Source of the DNA: Sphingobacterium nematocida
Lineage (GTDB): Bacteria > Bacteroidota > Bacteroidia > Sphingobacteriales > Sphingobacteriaceae
Direction: 5' to 3'
Length of the DNA: 64,000 nucleotides
NCBI RefSeq assembly: GCF_900168125.1
Contig: NZ_FUZF01000001.1
Span: forward strand, 1 to 64,000
Position 1 is the stretch's first letter, and each line of letters begins with the position of its first letter. Positions 15,124 to 24,016 of this stretch are shown here, one piece after another. The notes beneath the pieces were generated by a model. It searched no databases. It was not told the origin of the DNA and was given only the letters and a program-made list of their open reading frames with translations. A program made the position numbers and the translations under genes.

Positions 15124-16047
15124 TTGGAATCCGAAACTATAATCAATATTCTGCTCGCTGGAATTGTCGTAAGTAAGACAATAATATTCATTTTAGCCTA
15201 TCAATTGGTAAAAAAGAATCGCGTATTGAAAACTGAAAAAATAAAGCTGGAAGAAGTAAATTCTGAACTCGTCAAACAGTCATTAGATATCCGAAATTAT
15301 GTTGAGGAACTTAAAGCCGCGGAGAATTTCAAGACTAAAGTGTTATCTATAGCTTCTCACGACCTAAGAGCACCTTTTGCTTCAATGGAATCATTGTTGA
15401 GGCTCGAAGGCTTATGTTTGATGGGCAGATGGGAGTTGGAGACATTTTTTGAAAGCCTAAGACAAGAGGTGGGGAAATCCAGAGTTATGCTCGATGAAGT
15501 ATTACTTTGGACAGAATCTCAGCTTCGCGATAGTATTGAAAACAAAGCTGTTTTAAACTTGAGCGCTGAGATAGATCATCTACTGGATCAGTTTAGTTAT
15601 GATATTGAAAAGCAAGGAAAAACAGTTCATAATAATATTGATCAAAACTTATATTTAAATATAAACAAACCTATTTTTACGTTTGTGGTTAGAAATGTGA
15701 TCAGTAACGCTATCAAATATGGTCGGCCTGACGGCGTTATTTCGGTGGATCACATCAAAAAAGAAAATGGAGAATGCTGTGTTGTGATATTGAATGAAAG
15801 TGAAGCGTTAGCAGAGCATACTATTCAAAACCTTAACTATGGAAAAAGTTGGGAACGTAGTAGAATGGCCAACAGTAAGGGTACCGGTCTTGGAATTTCT
15901 CTTTGTAAAGATTTATTCATGCGGATTGGCGGTATTATATATTTTGAGAACAAAATAGGAAAAGGTATAGCGGTGACTATTATATTTCCCAAGGGTTCTT
16001 GCGAGCTGGCTTCGTGTGCGAGTGAAGCCCCTCTTCTATCTTCTTAA
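15124..16047 (+). CDS. Orphan sensor histidine kinase with a spliced C-terminus
   Basis: 307 residues from a TTG. One membrane helix (residues about 7-28) precedes a coiled coil and a HisKA domain with the H-box SIASHDLRAPF (His79). The HATPase domain follows, with NVISNAIKYG (N-box) and KGTGLGISL (G-box). It would autophosphorylate on His79 and pass phosphate to an unlinked regulator, since none is adjacent. The kinase core ends at VTIIFPK; the last 15 or so residues (GSCELASCASEAPLLSS) come from the antisense strand of a hicB fragment that begins at about 16021, so the gene's 3' end has been replaced by recombination. It is probably still functional because the catalytic core is complete. 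The sensory input is unknown. Confidence 0.85.
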   Translation: MESETIINILLAGIVVSKTIIFILAYQLVKKNRVLKTEKIKLEEVNSELVKQSLDIRNYVEELKAAENFKTKVLSIASHDLRAPFASMESLLRLEGLCLMGRWELETFFESLRQEVGKSRVMLDEVLLWTESQLRDSIENKAVLNLSAEIDHLLDQFSYDIEKQGKTVHNNIDQNLYLNINKPIFTFVVRNVISNAIKYGRPDGVISVDHIKKENGECCVVILNESEALAEHTIQNLNYGKSWERSRMANSKGTGLGISLCKDLFMRIGGIIYFENKIGKGIAVTIIFPKGSCELASCASEAPLLSS

Positions 16048-16138
16048 GCTGCGGCTGACGGGGCTTTTTCAGTCCGGATGAGAATGTTGTAGCTGACGCT
16101 GATTGATGCCTGTAATCTTCTCTAAAGCAGTATTGGTA
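16021..16138 (-). pseudogene. Fragment of a second hicB gene
   Basis: The sequence matches the 3' part of hicB (8302-8420) over about 118 bases at roughly 88 percent identity by eye, with one single-base deletion (gatgagaatg vs gatgagtaatg) that breaks the frame. Only the helix-turn-helix half survives. Its start on the plus strand forms the last codons of the histidine kinase. No matching hicA is present. Confidence 0.75.
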
Positions 16139-16407
16139 ATTAGTGCCAAATCACGGTTAGAAATCAATCCAAATTTTCTATCTTTGTAGTCTGTTATACT
16201 ATATCTAACATATTATCTGGTCTTACTCGAAAGACAACTCTAAAAACAGAGTGATTGATGCATTGAAATCTTTGGGTCTTTAATGCACAGATAATACTAT
16301 CGACTTATTTCTTAATCTTAAACAAAACAAACGATTATCAAATCGATTGCATTATCACGTTTGCAGTGTATTCAACATTTCAAAATGTGGTGTCACGATG
16401 AATAAAA
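16139..16407 (+). other. Non-coding stretch before the methyltransferase gene
   Basis: Contains a TATCTTTG promoter-like word at 16179-16186 with a weak -33 region. A short open stretch near 16210-16282 ends as DNSKNRVIDALKSLGL, probably the tail of a lost gene. Otherwise no gene is evident. Confidence 0.35.
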
Positions 16408-17235
16408 ATGAATAGTAAACAGTTAATAAGTAGAGATGTAGAGCTATTTTACAATAGAGCATCCGAAGAAACTCGACTTGACAAAGGAATGGGTGTATTT
16501 GAATTTGAAAGAATTAAATCACTCATAGAAAAATATATACCAACTTCATCTTCAAAAATAATAGACATTGGTGGTGGTACGGGAAAGTATTCGGAATGGC
16601 TTGCTAAAAAAGGACATCAGGTTCATTTGGTAGAGCCAGTTGCAAAACATATACAAATAGCCCAAAACAGAGCGAATAGATTAAAGAACAGATTTTCTGT
16701 ACACCTGGGAGAAGCTCGAAAATTGGAATTTCCAGATAATTATGCAGACCTAATAATACTGCATGGCCCTCTTTATCATCTTCAAAAAAAGGAGGATAGA
16801 GATTTAGCTATTTGTGAGGCTAAACGTGTTTTAAAGAATGATGGGATTATTTTGGGTTTTGCCATAAATTATACGGCATCAACATTGGTTGGTCTTTTAA
16901 ATGGCTTAATTCACAAAAAGCCATTTTTTGAAATGTGCAAAGAAGAATTGATGAGGGGTATGCACAATCCGCCGGATGATTTTCCTTGGCTTTTGGCAGA
17001 AGCATTTTATCATAAGCCACAACAGCTAAAAGATGAATTTATAAATCAAGGCTTGATCTATCTAAATACTTATGCGGTCGAGGGTATGGCATGGTTGGAT
17101 AAAGAGTACTTTGTCAGTATGCTGAATAACAAAAAGCGAGGAACATTAATGGAACTTATTCAAGTTACGGAAAACGACAGCTACCTTTTACCCTTTAGCC
17201 CACACATGATGATAGCTGTGCGAAAAAAGAAATAA
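16408..17235 (+). CDS. Class I SAM-dependent methyltransferase
   Basis: 275 residues. The SAM-binding region reads KIIDIGGGTGKYSEWLAKKG (residues about 50-70, motif I with the acidic D in VHLVEP as motif II), then LHGPLYHL and GIILGFAINYT as later motifs. The C-terminal half is specific and helical, ending in PHMMIAVRKKK. The substrate is unknown; size and pattern fit small-molecule methyltransferases, including those associated with antibiotic or toxin resistance. The next gene starts 2 bases after the stop, so the pair is one operon, ended by the terminator at 17484. Confidence 0.85.
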   Translation: MNSKQLISRDVELFYNRASEETRLDKGMGVFEFERIKSLIEKYIPTSSSKIIDIGGGTGKYSEWLAKKGHQVHLVEPVAKHIQIAQNRANRLKNRFSVHLGEARKLEFPDNYADLIILHGPLYHLQKKEDRDLAICEAKRVLKNDGIILGFAINYTASTLVGLLNGLIHKKPFFEMCKEELMRGMHNPPDDFPWLLAEAFYHKPQQLKDEFINQGLIYLNTYAVEGMAWLDKEYFVSMLNNKKRGTLMELIQVTENDSYLLPFSPHMMIAVRKKK

Positions 17236-17237
17236 TT

Positions 17238-17450
17238 ATGGAAAATAAAGACAAATATTACAAAGCATTAATAGAGAATGACGGTCAACTCAATGAAATT
17301 GATCTCGGAGAAAAATTAGGACTTAACGAAGATGAAACAAACGAAATAATTGTACAGCTTCTATCTGAACATAAAATTGAGTATGCAGAAAACAGAGCGT
17401 GTAATTACAGTCTAATGAAAAGGGTAAGAAGGAAAAATAACGGCAGGTAA
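17238..17450 (+). CDS. Small winged-helix-like protein linked to the methyltransferase
   Basis: 70 residues. YYKALIENDGQLNEIDLGEK, LGLNEDETNEIIVQLLSEH, then YAENRACNYSLMKR reads as a small winged helix-turn-helix (three helices followed by a beta hairpin). It starts 2 bases after the methyltransferase stop, implying translational coupling. It may regulate the pair or serve as a partner subunit. Family identity is not certain. Confidence 0.65.
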   Translation: MENKDKYYKALIENDGQLNEIDLGEKLGLNEDETNEIIVQLLSEHKIEYAENRACNYSLMKRVRRKNNGR

Positions 17451-17483
17451 TGATCGCGAATTTTTAAAATGCCCCCCCTAGTT

Positions 17484-17520
17484 GGCACTCCTTTGCAAGG
17501 AGTGCCTACACATTTTTTTC
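17484..17520 (+). terminator. Terminator of the methyltransferase operon
   Basis: ggcactcctt (17484-17493) pairs perfectly with aaggagtgcc (17497-17506) across a 3-base loop; tacacattttttt follows. It lies 33 bases after the stop of the 17238 gene. Confidence 0.85.
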
Positions 17521-17551
17521 ATTATCCCCAATAAGATCCTGAAGAGTTTAG

Positions 17552-17584
17552 CAGCTTGATATTCCAAAATGGAATATCAAGCTG
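17552..17584 (+). repeat. Perfect 15-bp inverted repeat with 3-base loop
   Basis: cagcttgatattcca (17552-17566) and tggaatatcaagctg (17570-17584) are exact reverse complements separated by aaa. It stands exactly where the 5' half of the second ORF6N copy is missing and no T-run follows. A deletion or recombination endpoint is more likely than a terminator. Confidence 0.7.
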
Positions 17585-17587
17585 GGG

Positions 17588-17923
17588 AGCTATTATGATC
17601 AATATCCAGATCATGCGGATATTCACTAAGATGAGGCAGTTCTTAAATGATACAACACAGATACATATAGAGCTTACAGAAGTAAAACTAGCTGTAGAGA
17701 AATTAGCTAAAAAGCAAGATGGACATGACAAAAATATCGAACTTATATTTCCTCTGTATTCGATATGAAATCATATGGCAGAGGAGAGCTACAGACCTCA
17801 TTCCTACTAGCGTGAAATGATGCCTGTAGGTTTACTTACATTGACCGTCTGGAAGATAAGCTGGAGAGACCTCCCCCATCTAAACGTGACCAAATCGGAT
17901 ACAAGTTAGGGAAAGGGGAATAG
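17588..17923 (+). pseudogene. Second ORF6N gene copy, broken
   Basis: Homology to the 7655-8260 gene starts at about 17588 and runs through INIQIMRIFTKMRQFLNDTT, QIHIELTEVKLAVEKLAKKQ and DGHDKNIELIF. It is broken by about 85 inserted bases (17751-17835), then resumes as YIDRLEDKLE ... RDQIGYKLGKGE and stops at 17923. The ORF6N DNA-binding half is absent, replaced upstream by the inverted repeat at 17552. The inserted segment holds a second hairpin (cctctg/cagagg ends). It is not expressed as a functional protein. Confidence 0.75.
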
Positions 17924-17986
17924 CTCTTCGCTCCTATTGTGATACAATGAAATATTGGATATATTTAAAACTATATAATTTGGAAT

Positions 17987-18157
17987 ATGAAAGGTTTAGT
18001 AATACTGTCGATTATCTTATCGTTATTAAGCTGTCAGTCTTCGGAAGCTCAACAGTCAAAAATAGCCATAGAGAAGATTGAAGAGATGTTTGCTAGTTTA
18101 AGGGCGGACGGCACTTACATCTTAGTGGAGCTATCCAAGTATCCCGAATCTTTGTAG
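17987..18157 (+). pseudogene. Short lipoprotein reading frame, probably truncated
   Basis: ATG 17987 opens a lipoprotein signal (KGLVILSIILSLLSC, Cys at residue 16) then QSSEAQQSKIAIEKIEEMF and ends after 56 residues with ELSKYPESL. The signal is good, but the mature part is too short for a stable domain and ends abruptly, so it looks like the start of a larger lipoprotein now truncated. Family is unknown. Confidence 0.5.
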
Positions 18158-18273
18158 CGGCGAAACCATCCCTGTGTAAACATAACCCAATGTTGAAACC
18201 CAATTAAGGAAGGTATTTAATGTGCTTATCTCCCCGAATATTTCTTAAATTGCTACCTCAAATTAAGTTTAAA

Positions 18274-19248
18274 ATGGAAGAAATTAGATGGGGAATTATA
18301 GGCTGTGGGGATGTAACAGAAGTCAAAAGCGGGCCTGCTTTTAATAAAGTTCCAAACTCGAGGCTTATAGCTGTCATGCGAAGGGACGCTGAAAAAGCAA
18401 AAGACTATGCTCAACGACATAACGTTCCAAAATGGTATGATGATGCGAATCTATTAATAGAAGATCCTGAAATTAATAGTATCTATATCGCAACACCTCC
18501 TTTAAATCATGAGGATTATACGATAAGGGCGCTTGCAGCAGGCAAATTTGTATATGTAGAAAAGCCGATGACTTTAAATACCGAGTCAGCTAAACGGATG
18601 ACCCATGCAGTAGAAAAGTATAAAGGTAAACTAACTGTTGCTCACTACCGAAGGGCACAACCCCTATTTTTGAAGGTTTCGGAATTATTAAAAGAGAAAG
18701 TAATCGGCGATCCGCTCTTTATACGGTTAGATATGTTGCAGGCAAAAAAAGCTAAGCTGATTGCAAATGCGGCTGAGAACTGGAGGATAAATCCTTCTAT
18801 TTCGGGAGGCGGTCTTTTTCATGATTTAGCGCCGCACCAGTTAGATCTAATGGTATTTTATTTTGGTGACGCCAAAAAGTTTTCAGGTATTTCTGTCAAT
18901 CAAAATAAGCGGACAACAATAGATGACATGGTCACCGGGCAAATTCTATTTGAAAATGATATTGTTTTTAATGGTAATTGGAGTTTCAATGTAACAGAAG
19001 CGAATGAACTCGATCTTTGTCAGATCTACGGCACTGATGGAAAGATCAGTTTTTCTGTGTTTGGAAATGAGATTACACTTGAATCAAAAGGCACAGAAGT
19101 AAAATATCGTTTTGAGCGACTCCAACATGTACAGCAGCCAATGATAGAAAAAGTGGTTCAATATTTCCTTGGTCATGCGGAAAATCCATGCACCGCCGAG
19201 GAAGCCATTAAATCAATGCAATTAATGGATGCTTTTACAAGCAAATAG
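18274..19248 (+). CDS. Gfo/Idh/MocA-family oxidoreductase
   Basis: 324 residues from the inner ATG (18274); an earlier in-frame GTG at 18220 would add a non-conserved leader. The Rossmann fold starts at once: IRWGIIGCGDVTEVKSGPAF, with the GxGxxT-like nucleotide loop. EKPMTLN (residues about 95-101, the conserved E-K-P of the family) and GGGLFHDLAPHQLDLM (the H-x-x-D active-site segment) follow. These enzymes use NAD(P)H on sugars, inositols or related polyols. No signal peptide, so it is cytosolic. It stands just upstream of two secreted alpha-mannosidases, a context that fits sugar catabolism, but the exact substrate is unknown. Confidence 0.88.
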   Translation: MEEIRWGIIGCGDVTEVKSGPAFNKVPNSRLIAVMRRDAEKAKDYAQRHNVPKWYDDANLLIEDPEINSIYIATPPLNHEDYTIRALAAGKFVYVEKPMTLNTESAKRMTHAVEKYKGKLTVAHYRRAQPLFLKVSELLKEKVIGDPLFIRLDMLQAKKAKLIANAAENWRINPSISGGGLFHDLAPHQLDLMVFYFGDAKKFSGISVNQNKRTTIDDMVTGQILFENDIVFNGNWSFNVTEANELDLCQIYGTDGKISFSVFGNEITLESKGTEVKYRFERLQHVQQPMIEKVVQYFLGHAENPCTAEEAIKSMQLMDAFTSK

Positions 19249-19444
19249 TTTTTATTAGGGCTCAAGTACGATATCTATCACCTCATGAGATAGCGCTATC
19301 TGTAACCTATGCTAAAACCTATTACCAATACTAAAAACATAGATATAACTATTCTTAAAATTTGTATTTTTTAGTGATTATCTGTAGTATTGTTATTACT
19401 CACTAAAATATCCGGCCTTAAAAAATGTCGTTTATCAAAATTTT
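19249..19444 (+). other. Promoter region of the first mannosidase
   Basis: Short A/T-rich stretch with no gene. A near-match to the -7 consensus (taaaatttg, one base too long) lies about 85 bases upstream of the GH92 start. Confidence 0.3.
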
Positions 19445-21694
19445 ATGATCAAATTTATTCGTTTTTTACTTTTAGGATTATTTCTTTGGGAGAACGTTTC
19501 TGCCCAAAAGCTTCCTGCTGACTATGTCAATCCGTTTATCGGTACCAGCAATTATGGAACAACTAATCCGGGGGCTCAGGTTCCCCACGGCTTGATGAAT
19601 GTTTCTCCGTTTAATGTAATGGGATCATCACTGAACGCAGTCGATAAGGATGCAAGATGGTGGTCTACTCCCTACGAACATGGCAACAGCTATTTTACAG
19701 GTTTTTCGCATGTCAATTTAAGTGGTGTAGGATGTCCAGACATGGGAAGTTTATTGTTGATGCCAACTTCAGGAAAATTAGAGGTTGATTATCGTCAATA
19801 TGGGAGTACGTATACGCAAGAGGTCGCCCATCCGGGGTTTTACAGTAATGTATTAAAGAAATATGGCATCAAGGCCGAAGTTTCGGCAACAACGCGGGTA
19901 GGTATTTCAAAATTCACTTTTCCGAAAGGACAGGCAAATATCCTGCTTAATCTGGGAGAAGGCTTAACTAATGAAACGGGAGCCACTGTTCGTTATGTGA
20001 ATGACACAGAAATAGAAGGTTCTAAGTTGTTGGGCTCTTTCTGCTACACAAACAACCAGGCTGTTTATCCCATCTTCTTCGTGATGCGTGTCAATAAAAA
20101 ACCGCTAAAAAGAGGGTATTGGAAATTCCAGCGTGCTGGAGAAAAGTGGGAAAACGATTGGAATAAAGATGCTGGCAAGTATAAAATTTTTACGGAGTAT
20201 ACAGATCAACTTTCTGGCGATGATCTTGGTGCATTTTTTAGTTTTGATGTTCAGGAAAATGAAAGCTTGGAAGTGCAACTTGCCGTTTCATTTGTGAGTG
20301 TGGAGAACGCTCGTAAAAATCTTGAGGCTGAGCAAACAGAGTTTAGCTTTGAAAAAACGAAAAAACAGGCAGCTTCGCTTTGGAACAATGCATTGTCAAA
20401 GATACAGGTAGAAGGTGGTACTGAGGACCAAAAAACGGTATTCTATACCGCGTTATACCACGCTATGATTCATCCAAACATTTTGCAGGATGTAAATGGA
20501 GAGTATCCTGCCATGGAAAGTCGGAAGACACTGGTTGCAGATCATAATCGCTACACCGTGTTTTCGCTATGGGATACGTATCGAAATGTTCAGCCTTTAA
20601 TGTCCTTAGTTTATCCCGACAAGCAGGTGGGTATGATACGTTCGATGATTGATATGTATAAGGAAAATGGTTGGATGCCCAAATGGGAATTGTACAGCAG
20701 GGAGAGTTATACCATGGATGGTGATCCTGCGATACCGGTGATCGTTGATGCTTGGATGAAAGGTATTCGGGATTTTGATGTCAATACTGCTTATGAGGCA
20801 TTTTTGAAATCGGCTACGACTACGGATTCGACTAATAAAATTAGGCCCGACAATGCTGACTATGTGAAGTATGGTTATGTTCCGTTGCGGGATTCATTCG
20901 ATAATTCGGTATCACATGCCATTGAATATTATGTTGCCGATTGGAATTTAGCACAGTTGGCTGGATCATTAGGAAAAACAAAAGATGCCCAGCTTTTTGC
21001 GAAGAGAGCACAGGGATATAAACATTACTATTCTTCGGATTATGGAACTTTTAGACCTATTCTTCCTAACGGCGAATTCTTAAGTCCATTTAACCCATTG
21101 ATGGGGGCGAATTTTGAACCTAATCATGGTTTCCATGAAGGTAATGCTTGGAATTACAGTTTTGCCATCCCGTTCGATATCCCTGGTTTGATGAAACTGA
21201 TGGGCGGAAAGCAAAAATTTGTAGACAAATTGCAGGCGACGTTTGACAAAGGGTATTTTGATGTTACCAATGAGCCTGATATGCTGTATCCACATGTGTT
21301 TTCTGAAATTAAAGGCGAGGAATGGCGCACACAAAAGCTGGTTAAGGAAATTTTAGAAAAGCATTTTACCAATAGCCCTGGAGGTATTCCAGGAAATGAT
21401 GATACGGGTACGATGTCTACATGGGCTTTGATGAACATGATGGGAATCTATCCTTTTTGTCCGGGGCGACCTGATTATACGGTAGTAACACCGGTATTTG
21501 ACAAGGTGACAATTCAACTCGATAAGACCTTTTATCCACATAGTGAGAAAGTGACGATAAGACGTCAAAAAGAGGGCGCCGGTGAATATATCAAGAAGAT
21601 CGTTATTGATGGAAAACCATTCCATGGATTTAAAATCAGCCACGAGACTTTGGTCAATAGTAAGGATATTCTGATCGTGACGGGAAATAGATAA
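19445..21694 (+). CDS. Secreted GH92 alpha-mannosidase
   Basis: 749 residues with a type I signal peptide (FIRFLLLGLFLWENVSAQ). It belongs to GH92, exo-acting calcium-dependent alpha-mannosidases that remove mannose from N-glycans or mannans. Diagnostic parts are YVNPFIGTSNYGTTNPGAQV near residue 24, VFSLWDTYRNVQPL in the (alpha/alpha)6 barrel, VTNEPDMLYPHVF with the general acid Glu region, and GGIPGNDDTGTMSTW with the paired catalytic Asps. The next gene is a second GH92, 34 bases downstream on the same strand. Exported to the periplasm or beyond. Confidence 0.95.
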   Translation: MIKFIRFLLLGLFLWENVSAQKLPADYVNPFIGTSNYGTTNPGAQVPHGLMNVSPFNVMGSSLNAVDKDARWWSTPYEHGNSYFTGFSHVNLSGVGCPDMGSLLLMPTSGKLEVDYRQYGSTYTQEVAHPGFYSNVLKKYGIKAEVSATTRVGISKFTFPKGQANILLNLGEGLTNETGATVRYVNDTEIEGSKLLGSFCYTNNQAVYPIFFVMRVNKKPLKRGYWKFQRAGEKWENDWNKDAGKYKIFTEYTDQLSGDDLGAFFSFDVQENESLEVQLAVSFVSVENARKNLEAEQTEFSFEKTKKQAASLWNNALSKIQVEGGTEDQKTVFYTALYHAMIHPNILQDVNGEYPAMESRKTLVADHNRYTVFSLWDTYRNVQPLMSLVYPDKQVGMIRSMIDMYKENGWMPKWELYSRESYTMDGDPAIPVIVDAWMKGIRDFDVNTAYEAFLKSATTTDSTNKIRPDNADYVKYGYVPLRDSFDNSVSHAIEYYVADWNLAQLAGSLGKTKDAQLFAKRAQGYKHYYSSDYGTFRPILPNGEFLSPFNPLMGANFEPNHGFHEGNAWNYSFAIPFDIPGLMKLMGGKQKFVDKLQATFDKGYFDVTNEPDMLYPHVFSEIKGEEWRTQKLVKEILEKHFTNSPGGIPGNDDTGTMSTWALMNMMGIYPFCPGRPDYTVVTPVFDKVTIQLDKTFYPHSEKVTIRRQKEGAGEYIKKIVIDGKPFHGFKISHETLVNSKDILIVTGNR

Positions 21695-21728
21695 TGAGGC
21701 AAACTAAACTGAAAAACTGATCTACACG

Positions 21729-23975
21729 ATGAAATATATTAATTATGCGGTCGGTGCGGGCCTTTTGTCTTTAATTGGTTGCGCTTCACTAAAAAATTCA
21801 GACGAGATTTCTTATGCCGGGTATGTGAATCCTTTTATCGGAACGGATTTTACAGGGAACACGTACCCTGGAGCACAGTCGCCTTTTGGCATGGTGCAAC
21901 TCAGCCCTGATAATGGACTGCCCGGCTGGGACCGTATTTCCGGATATTTTTACCCAGACAGTACGATTTCTGGTTTTAGCCATACGCATTTAAGTGGAAC
22001 CGGAGCCGGCGACTTGTACGACATATCTTTTATGCCCGTGACCCTACCCTATCATGAAGCAGAGGCTCCCTTAGGTATACATTCGAAATTTTCGCATGCA
22101 GACGAAAAGGCTCACGCGGGATACTATCAGGTAAAACTTACCGATTATGATATTAATGTAGAGCTGACAGCAACGGCAAGTTGTGGTATTCAACGTTATA
22201 CTTTTCCGAAAGCGGAGTCTGCTGTATTTTTAAATTTAAAGAAAGCAATGAACTGGGATGCTACTACAGATTCGCACATCGAAGTGGTTGATTCTGTGAC
22301 GATTCGAGGTTATCGTTTTTCGGAAGGATGGGCAAGAGGTCAACGTGTTTACTTTGAAACTCGGTTTTCTAAACCCTTTACAGCTGTTCATATCGATAGT
22401 TCAGCAATTTTATCCAGTGCTGACACAACTACAAAGCCTGCAAAACGAATCGGTACAGCATTTAAAGCACGATTTGATTTTAATACAACAGCTGGAGAAC
22501 AAGTGACTTTAAGTACGGCTCTCTCAGGTGTAAGTATGGAAGGTGCCTCCAAAAACTTAAAAGCAGAAGTACCAAAAGATGATTTTGATTATTATTTGAA
22601 GGAGGCGGAACAAAACTGGAATAATGAATTGGGGAAGATAGCCATCGAGACCAAAGACAAGGAGGAACTGGTTAAGTTCTATACAGCCCTATATCATTCT
22701 ATGTTGGCACCGACAATATTTAGTGATGTTGATGGCGCATATATGGGCGCAGATCGGAAAATACATCAAGCCGAAGGTTGGACCAATTATAGTACGTTCT
22801 CACTTTGGGATACTTATAGAGCTTCTCACCCACTGTTTACCTATACCGACCCTAATCGTGTGAATGATATGATTAAGTCCTTCATCGCTTTTTATGAACA
22901 GCACGGTCGATTGCCGGTATGGAATATTTATGGAAGTGAAACGGATATGATGATTGGGAATCATGCTATTCCTGTTATTGTAGACGCCTATCTAAAAGGA
23001 ATCGGCGATTTTGATGCAGCAAAAGCGTTGGAAGCTTGTGTTGCCACTGCTAATACTGACAACTACCGAGGTATAGGTCTCTATAAAAAATTGGGCTATG
23101 TACCCTATGATGTTGAGGATGAATACAACGCTGAAAACTGGTCTTTGTCAAGAACGCTTGAATATGCCTATGATGATCATTGTATCGCAATGATGGCGGA
23201 CAAGATGGGAAAGAAAGAAGTTGCGGGAACATTTTTTGCGAGAGCTCAGAACTATAAGAATGTATATAACCCGGCTACTTCATTTATGCAGCCTCGAGAT
23301 AGCCATGGTAAATTTATTACTCCATTTGATGCGGAAGAATATAGTGCCCATATTTGTGAGAGTAATGCATGGCAATATTTTTGGTCTGTACAACATGATA
23401 TCCCTGGGTTGATTAAACTTGTCGGTGGGCAAGAACGCTTTGGGCAAAAGTTAGATAGCATGTTTACATTTCATCCTTCGGACACCAGTAAGCTGCCAAT
23501 TTTTAGTACAGGAATGATTGGACAGTATGCGCATGGTAACGAGCCGAGCCATCATACCATCTATTTATTTAATGCGGTGGGACAACCTTGGAAAACGCAG
23601 CAGTATGCTGCAGAGGTTATGAATAAGCTTTATTTGAATACGCCTTCGGGATTGAGTGGAAACGATGATTGTGGACAGATGTCGGCTTGGTATGTATTCA
23701 GCTCATTGGGTTTTTATCCGGTAGATCCTATAAGTGGGAAATATGAAATTGGCACACCTTTGTTTGAAAAAGCGGAATTAAAGTTGTCCAATGGTAAGAA
23801 ATTTACGGTGAAGGCTAACCAGGTAGGGAAAGCTAATATTTATATTCAATCGGCCACTCTTGATGGTAAACCTCTTGAAACAAGTTATATTACACACGAA
23901 CAAATTATGTCTGGTGCAACATTAGTGTTGGAAATGGGTGAAAAACCAGGACCTGTCTGGTACGTTAAAAATTAG
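21729..23975 (+). CDS. GH92 alpha-mannosidase, lipoprotein
   Basis: 748 residues. The N-terminus carries a lipoprotein signal (AVGAGLLSLIGC, Cys18), followed by YVNPFIGTDFTGNTYPGAQS, the GH92 signature start. The barrel has FSLWDTYRASHPLF; the active site has HGNEPSHHTIYLFNAVGQ and SGLSGNDDCGQMSAWYVF, more typical of the best-studied enzymes than the first copy. It is probably anchored in the outer membrane or periplasm. Two adjacent GH92 genes suggest complementary linkage specificity. They look co-transcribed, with no SusC/SusD in the immediate neighbourhood. Confidence 0.95.
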   Translation: MKYINYAVGAGLLSLIGCASLKNSDEISYAGYVNPFIGTDFTGNTYPGAQSPFGMVQLSPDNGLPGWDRISGYFYPDSTISGFSHTHLSGTGAGDLYDISFMPVTLPYHEAEAPLGIHSKFSHADEKAHAGYYQVKLTDYDINVELTATASCGIQRYTFPKAESAVFLNLKKAMNWDATTDSHIEVVDSVTIRGYRFSEGWARGQRVYFETRFSKPFTAVHIDSSAILSSADTTTKPAKRIGTAFKARFDFNTTAGEQVTLSTALSGVSMEGASKNLKAEVPKDDFDYYLKEAEQNWNNELGKIAIETKDKEELVKFYTALYHSMLAPTIFSDVDGAYMGADRKIHQAEGWTNYSTFSLWDTYRASHPLFTYTDPNRVNDMIKSFIAFYEQHGRLPVWNIYGSETDMMIGNHAIPVIVDAYLKGIGDFDAAKALEACVATANTDNYRGIGLYKKLGYVPYDVEDEYNAENWSLSRTLEYAYDDHCIAMMADKMGKKEVAGTFFARAQNYKNVYNPATSFMQPRDSHGKFITPFDAEEYSAHICESNAWQYFWSVQHDIPGLIKLVGGQERFGQKLDSMFTFHPSDTSKLPIFSTGMIGQYAHGNEPSHHTIYLFNAVGQPWKTQQYAAEVMNKLYLNTPSGLSGNDDCGQMSAWYVFSSLGFYPVDPISGKYEIGTPLFEKAELKLSNGKKFTVKANQVGKANIYIQSATLDGKPLETSYITHEQIMSGATLVLEMGEKPGPVWYVKN

Positions 23976-24016
23976 ATTCGTTAGAGTCTTTTATAGAAAA
24001 CCATTAGGACTAAAAA

